Shown: piece after piece, positions 60,558 through 64,000 of the stretch
Numbering within the stretch: position 1 is the first letter of the stretch
How the letters are laid out: the number at the start of each line of letters is the position of its first letter
Assembly: GCF_001039475.1 (NCBI RefSeq)
Contig: NZ_LELK01000001.1
Span: 469,466-533,465, forward strand
Source: Guptibacillus hwajinpoensis
GTDB lineage: Bacteria > Bacillota > Bacilli > Bacillales > Guptibacillaceae
Direction of reading: 5' to 3'
Length of the DNA: 64,000 nucleotides
Program-made: the position numbers and the translations under genes
The notes under the pieces: generated by a model
Seen by the model: only the letters and a program-made list of their open reading frames with translations
Database searches by the model: none
Told to the model about the DNA's origin: nothing

Positions 60558-61556
60558 ATGGGGAAAACGGTTGAAACGGTAACAGGTCCAATTCCTGTCG
60601 AACAACTCGGTAAAACGTTAGTTCATGAACATTTTGCATTTGGCTACCCAGGTTTTAGTGGGGATGTTTCCCTAGGGGCATTTGATTTTCAAGAAGCACT
60701 ACAAGTCGGCATTTCAGTTGCTGAAAGCGTAATGGCTCATGGTGTAAAAACAGTTGTCGATCCAACACCAAATGAATGTGGAAGAAACCCCGAGCTTTTG
60801 AGGAAAATAGCTACAGAAACAGGTTTGCAAATTATTTGTGCTACTGGTTATTATTACGAGGGTGAAGGAGCTACACCTTATTTCAAGTTCCGACAAGCGC
60901 TTGGAACGGCACCTGAAGATATTTATGAAATGTTTATGAAAGAAATTACGGACGGAATTGGGGATACAGGCGTTAAACCAGGGATTATTAAGCTTGCATC
61001 TAGTAAAGATGTTATTACAGACTATGAAATGATGTTTTTTAAAGCAGCAGCTCGAGTGCATAAAGAAACAGGTATAACAATATTGACTCATACTCAAGAA
61101 GGGACAATGGGCCCAGAGCAGGCTAAACTACTAGTTGAGGAAGGTGTGAATCCTCAATCCATTATTGTTGGTCATATGTGTGGGAATACGGATGTTTCTT
61201 ACCATTTGAGAACACTGGAAACGGGTGTGAACATTGGATTCGATCGCTTCGGGATCCAGGGTCTTGTCGGTGCTCCGTTTGATAAAGAACGATTAGTAAC
61301 ACTGATTGGCTTACTGAATAGTGGCTATGAGCGCCAAATCATGTTGTCACATGATACGGTTAATTACTGGATGGGAAGACCTCCAGTTTTACCAGAACAA
61401 GTTGAAAAAGTGATGGCGAATTGGCAGCCAGTGTATTTATTTGAAGAAATCATCCCAAAGCTTAAAGCGGCAGGAATAACAGAAGAAACGATTAATACTG
61501 TGCTCACTGAAAATCCATTGGCCCTGTTTTCAGCGGAAACAAAAGTTAAGATATAA
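60558..61556 (+). CDS. Phosphotriesterase-family metal hydrolase (lactonase-like)
   Basis: 332 residues of the PTE/PLL amidohydrolase superfamily. The metal-binding H-E-H is at about residues 23-25; the bridging Lys lies in P-G-I-I-K-L-A; later ligand segments are I-L-T-H-T-Q, I-V-G-H-M-C-G-N and M-L-S-H-D-T. All expected ligands seem present, so an active binuclear centre is likely. Family members hydrolyse lactones and esters as well as phosphotriesters. Clustered with importer and CoA ligase, it would plausibly open a lactone before activation (inference). Confidence 0.85.
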   Translation: MGKTVETVTGPIPVEQLGKTLVHEHFAFGYPGFSGDVSLGAFDFQEALQVGISVAESVMAHGVKTVVDPTPNECGRNPELLRKIATETGLQIICATGYYYEGEGATPYFKFRQALGTAPEDIYEMFMKEITDGIGDTGVKPGIIKLASSKDVITDYEMMFFKAAARVHKETGITILTHTQEGTMGPEQAKLLVEEGVNPQSIIVGHMCGNTDVSYHLRTLETGVNIGFDRFGIQGLVGAPFDKERLVTLIGLLNSGYERQIMLSHDTVNYWMGRPPVLPEQVEKVMANWQPVYLFEEIIPKLKAAGITEETINTVLTENPLALFSAETKVKI

Positions 61557-61558
61557 GA

Positions 61559-61587
61559 AAAAAGCGAGGGATTTCCCTCGCTTTTTC
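61559..61587. terminator. Bidirectional terminator at the end of the catabolic island
   Basis: 12-bp stem AAAAAGCGAGGG / CCCTCGCTTTTT with an ATTT loop; A- and T-runs on both sides also serve the convergent gene. Confidence 0.88.
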
Positions 61588-61602
61588 TATGAAGTTTAAA
61601 GT

Positions 61603-62523
61603 CTATGATTCTTGTGTTTCATAAGGCTTAATTAAACGATATAAGGTATCTGTATAAGGCAATGGTAGCTGAACACGCTCAGCAAGTCGAAGGGCACCGC
61701 CTTGTAAGTGCTCCACTTCAAGTTTATTCTTCTTTCTTTTATCTTGGTGCATAGACGAAGTGGCTTCATAAGGTAGTGTATTAAATTGATCCATGCGACG
61801 CTTAACGTCTTCCTGATTAATGTGCACATCGTACTTATACGCTAGCGTGCCAATTTCATTCATCACTTTCTGAACAAGTTCAAAGGTTTCTGGCACATCT
61901 CGAATTGTTCCTGTATGAAAGTCTCCTGCAGTAGTTACCCCAGACATTGCTGAAATGAACATATACTTCTTCCACATTTCTTCCTCAATAGCAGTACTTA
62001 AAAAACAATTGAAATTGGCTTTCTCACTTATTTGATTTAATTCTTGGCATATTTCTTGTTGAGAAGGGTGAAGTGGGCCGTAGATTAATTCATGTAAATC
62101 GCTCGTATGTTGAACGTGACCTTGATCATCTAGAGTAGCAATAATGTAAGACAATCCTCCAAGCACAGCTTCCTCACCAAGTTCATCCCTCAATATTGAA
62201 AGATGTTCGATCCCATTAAGAATAGGAAGAACCTTCGCGCCTTTAGCAACAAATGCTTTTAATGCTGGTAAAGTTCCTTCAAGATGGTAACCTTTCACAC
62301 CTAATAGGATCAAATCTGGATCTTTAACATCTTCAGGTTTAGTGAAGATAATGGGTTTTTCAATTTCAGTATTTCCCTTCACACTAGTTATTCCTAATCC
62401 TTCTTTCTCAATTTGAGATTTTCGACCTTCTCGAACGAAAAAAGTGACATTTTCTCCGGATTCAATCCATCTTGCACCAAAATATGTACCCAGTGCACCC
62501 GCACCAAAAATGACAATATTCAT
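61603..62523 (-). CDS. 2-dehydropantoate 2-reductase family protein (PanE/ApbA)
   Basis: 306 residues. NADP motif I-F-G-A-G-A-L-G-T-Y-F-G at the N-terminus, the lysine in the later A-I-E-E-E-M-W-K-K-Y segment and the family's C-terminal helices. Reduces ketopantoate to pantoate in pantothenate/CoA synthesis, although many paralogues in Bacillaceae act on other 2-oxo acids. ATG 62523 follows AAGGAG; an upstream ATG at 62556 lacks a ribosome site. The panE symbol is not assigned because paralogues are common. Confidence 0.85.
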   Translation of the reverse strand: MNIVIFGAGALGTYFGARWIESGENVTFFVREGRKSQIEKEGLGITSVKGNTEIEKPIIFTKPEDVKDPDLILLGVKGYHLEGTLPALKAFVAKGAKVLPILNGIEHLSILRDELGEEAVLGGLSYIIATLDDQGHVQHTSDLHELIYGPLHPSQQEICQELNQISEKANFNCFLSTAIEEEMWKKYMFISAMSGVTTAGDFHTGTIRDVPETFELVQKVMNEIGTLAYKYDVHINQEDVKRRMDQFNTLPYEATSSMHQDKRKKNKLEVEHLQGGALRLAERVQLPLPYTDTLYRLIKPYETQES

Positions 62524-62665
62524 AAACACGCTCCTTTTCGAAATCGCTTTCTTCACTATTACTCTACTTTTTTATACTGTATATTTCAAGAAATTAGCGA
62601 AGGGAAATAAGGAGACGATCGAGAATGAAGAATTGTAGAAGTACTAGAGGAAAGGGAGGATAAAT

Positions 62666-63559
62666 ATGAAAAAGTTATCTCAAGAACAATACAAAAAAGC
62701 AAGTTCTTATATTAAACGCTATGCGAGACCGATTGATCGTTCATTTTTTGCATTTTGGAAGGGAGAAGCAAGTTCTGAAGAAGTAATTCATGAGCTTGAA
62801 GCCTTTCGAAATTCTGACGGAGGGTTTGGGCATAGTCTTGAGCCAGATTTCAGATTGAAGGAATCTTCACCTATGGCAACTTCGGTAGCATTTCAATATA
62901 TGAAAAAAATCGGGGTATCAAAAAGCCATCCCTTCGTTAAGGAAGGGATAGCATACTTTATAAACACGTTTAATAAAAACAGAGAATGTTGGATTGCAGT
63001 TCCTGATAGCGTAAATGACGTTCCTCACGCTCCTTGGTGGCATGTTGGTGGTCAGAAGCCGTTTAGTGGAAATCCTGATGCAGAAATTGTTGGGTATCTT
63101 CTACATTATGGCGAGGATAATCATGATTTTGCTAATAGAATGATTCCTAAAGTAATGGGCCATCTTGAAAACCTAAATGAATATGAAATTCATGAAGTAC
63201 TTTGTTATTTAAGATTCGCTAATTTGGTTGGTGGTGAAGAAGAGGAAACGATCATGAATAAAATTAACAGCAAGCTACCAACAATAATTGATCCTCCTGA
63301 AAAATGGGATCACTATGGCGTACAGCCAGTAGTTCTTGCAGAATCAGAGGAATCACCATTTGCAAAGGAATTAAATCAGGAACTTCATGTTAATCTGGAT
63401 TATCTTATTGATAAACAGCTAGCTGATGGTAGTTTTGAACCAAGTTGGGAATGGGGACAATACGAGAATGTATGGGAGAAAGCGAAGCAGGAATGGAAAG
63501 GGTATTTAACAGTACAGCAACTTATTGTTCTTACTCAGTTTGGAAGAATTGAAAGTTAA
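62666..63559 (+). CDS. Alpha/alpha-toroid (prenyltransferase/terpenoid-cyclase-like) hypothetical protein
   Basis: 297 residues. F-R-N-S-D-G-G-F-G-H-S-L-E-P-D near residue 48 and K-Q-L-A-D-G-S-F-E-P-S-W near the end are QW-like toroid repeats, as in squalene cyclases and prenyltransferase beta subunits. The DxDD cyclase acid is not evident, so cyclase activity is not claimed. Strong AAAGGGAGG ribosome site. Function unknown. Confidence 0.75.
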   Translation: MKKLSQEQYKKASSYIKRYARPIDRSFFAFWKGEASSEEVIHELEAFRNSDGGFGHSLEPDFRLKESSPMATSVAFQYMKKIGVSKSHPFVKEGIAYFINTFNKNRECWIAVPDSVNDVPHAPWWHVGGQKPFSGNPDAEIVGYLLHYGEDNHDFANRMIPKVMGHLENLNEYEIHEVLCYLRFANLVGGEEEETIMNKINSKLPTIIDPPEKWDHYGVQPVVLAESEESPFAKELNQELHVNLDYLIDKQLADGSFEPSWEWGQYENVWEKAKQEWKGYLTVQQLIVLTQFGRIES

Positions 63560-63630
63560 TTTGTTTAGAATTGTCCACGTAGTGGGAACATAATAGGGAA
63601 TGAGAAAGAGAAAGAGAGGAGTTTGCTATT

Positions 63631-64000
63631 ATGAAAGCAGTAGTGATTGAACAGTATGGTGGTAAAGATCAGTTACATGAAAAAGAACTAGAGTCCCCAT
63701 CTCCTGAGAAAAATCAGGTAGTGGTAGAGAGCTACGCGACCTCAATTAATCCAATTGATTGGAAATTGAGAGAGGGATACTTAAAGGAAATGCTACCTTT
63801 CAATTTCCCAATCGTTTTAGGATGGGATATCTCAGGTGTTATTAAAGAAGTTGGAGAAGATGTTAAGGATTTTAAAGTCGGCGATCGGGTTTTTGCAAGA
63901 CCAGCCACTACAGCAAATGGTACATATGCAGAAGAAGTTGTAGTTGATGATCATTTGCTTGCACGGATACCAGATTCGATTTCGTTTGAGGAAGCAGCAT
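63631..64000 (+). CDS. Zinc-type NADP-dependent alcohol/quinone oxidoreductase, 3' end outside window
   Basis: The first 123 codons run to the window edge: M-K-A-V-V-I-E-Q-Y-G-G, N-P-I-D-W-K-L-R-E-G, V-L-G-W-D-I-S-G-V-I and V-G-D-R-V-F-A-R, the catalytic-domain start of medium-chain dehydrogenases of the quinone-oxidoreductase branch. No zinc-binding Cys is present in the visible part, consistent with that branch. Ribosome site GAGAGGAG. The nucleotide-binding half lies beyond the window. Confidence 0.8.
   Translation, partial: MKAVVIEQYGGKDQLHEKELESPSPEKNQVVVESYATSINPIDWKLREGYLKEMLPFNFPIVLGWDISGVIKEVGEDVKDFKVGDRVFARPATTANGTYAEEVVVDDHLLARIPDSISFEEAA

Noticed and set aside
60714-61097. 127-codon minus-strand ORF
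   Set aside because: Antisense to the conserved phosphotriesterase-family gene; Cys/His/Phe-rich shadow composition.

Overview
The window comes from a low-GC, Gram-positive, endospore-forming member of the Bacillaceae. The evidence is strong AGGAGG-type ribosome sites, a type-B (Bacillus-type) RNase P RNA, gpsB, a CotD-type spore coat gene with a textbook sigma-K promoter, and gene order matching the Bacillus subtilis yprA-yprB-cotD-ypsA-gpsB-rnpB-ypsC-ypwA neighbourhood. The species cannot be named from the window alone.

Layout. (1) 1-8.2 kb: the 3' part of one giant gene made of about 31 tandem carboxypeptidase-regulatory-like beta-sandwich repeats, with a second-order periodicity of eight repeats (about 2.06 kb). 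(2) 8.3-14 kb: a patch of small accessory genes (VOC, PQQ-type sugar dehydrogenase lipoprotein, two GNATs, FMN-binding protein, APH(6)-type kinase, NTF2-like protein, P-loop kinase) with two copies of a short palindromic mobile repeat. (3) 14-25 kb: acyl-CoA synthetase, acetate transporter, branched-chain aminotransferase, a third repeat copy, a membrane-anchored penicillin acylase homologue, several small membrane proteins and a DUF255 (YyaL) protein. (4) 25.5-38.7 kb: the conserved chromosomal block mrfA-mrfB, a cNMP/CBS/nucleotidyltransferase protein with an exonuclease, cotD, ypsA, gpsB, rnpB, ypsC and ypwA, with small hypothetical genes between. (5) 38.9-61.6 kb: a 23-kb catabolic island for a CoA-activated carboxylic acid. 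(6) 61.6-64 kb: a PanE-like reductase, a toroid-fold hypothetical protein and the start of a zinc-type oxidoreductase.

The catabolic island is the most interesting part. It has a high-affinity branched-chain-type ABC importer, two acyl-CoA ligases, two acyl-CoA dehydrogenases, three SDRs, a thiolase, a 3-hydroxyacyl-CoA dehydrogenase, two enoyl-CoA hydratases, a thioesterase and an acyl-CoA carboxyltransferase. It also holds a separate aminoglycoside-phosphotransferase-like kinase and an ACAD10/11-type dehydrogenase, the pair known from levulinate (lva) and 4-hydroxy-acid catabolism. A ComB-type phosphatase homologue and a phosphotriesterase-family hydrolase are in the same operons. I infer a pathway for gamma-hydroxy or gamma-keto acids, possibly entering as lactones: hydrolysis, CoA activation, 4-OH phosphorylation and elimination, then beta-oxidation. 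Its promoters carry a shared ACTAACCGGTTAGT-like operator, and one also carries a cre-like box. A TetR gene lies inside the island.
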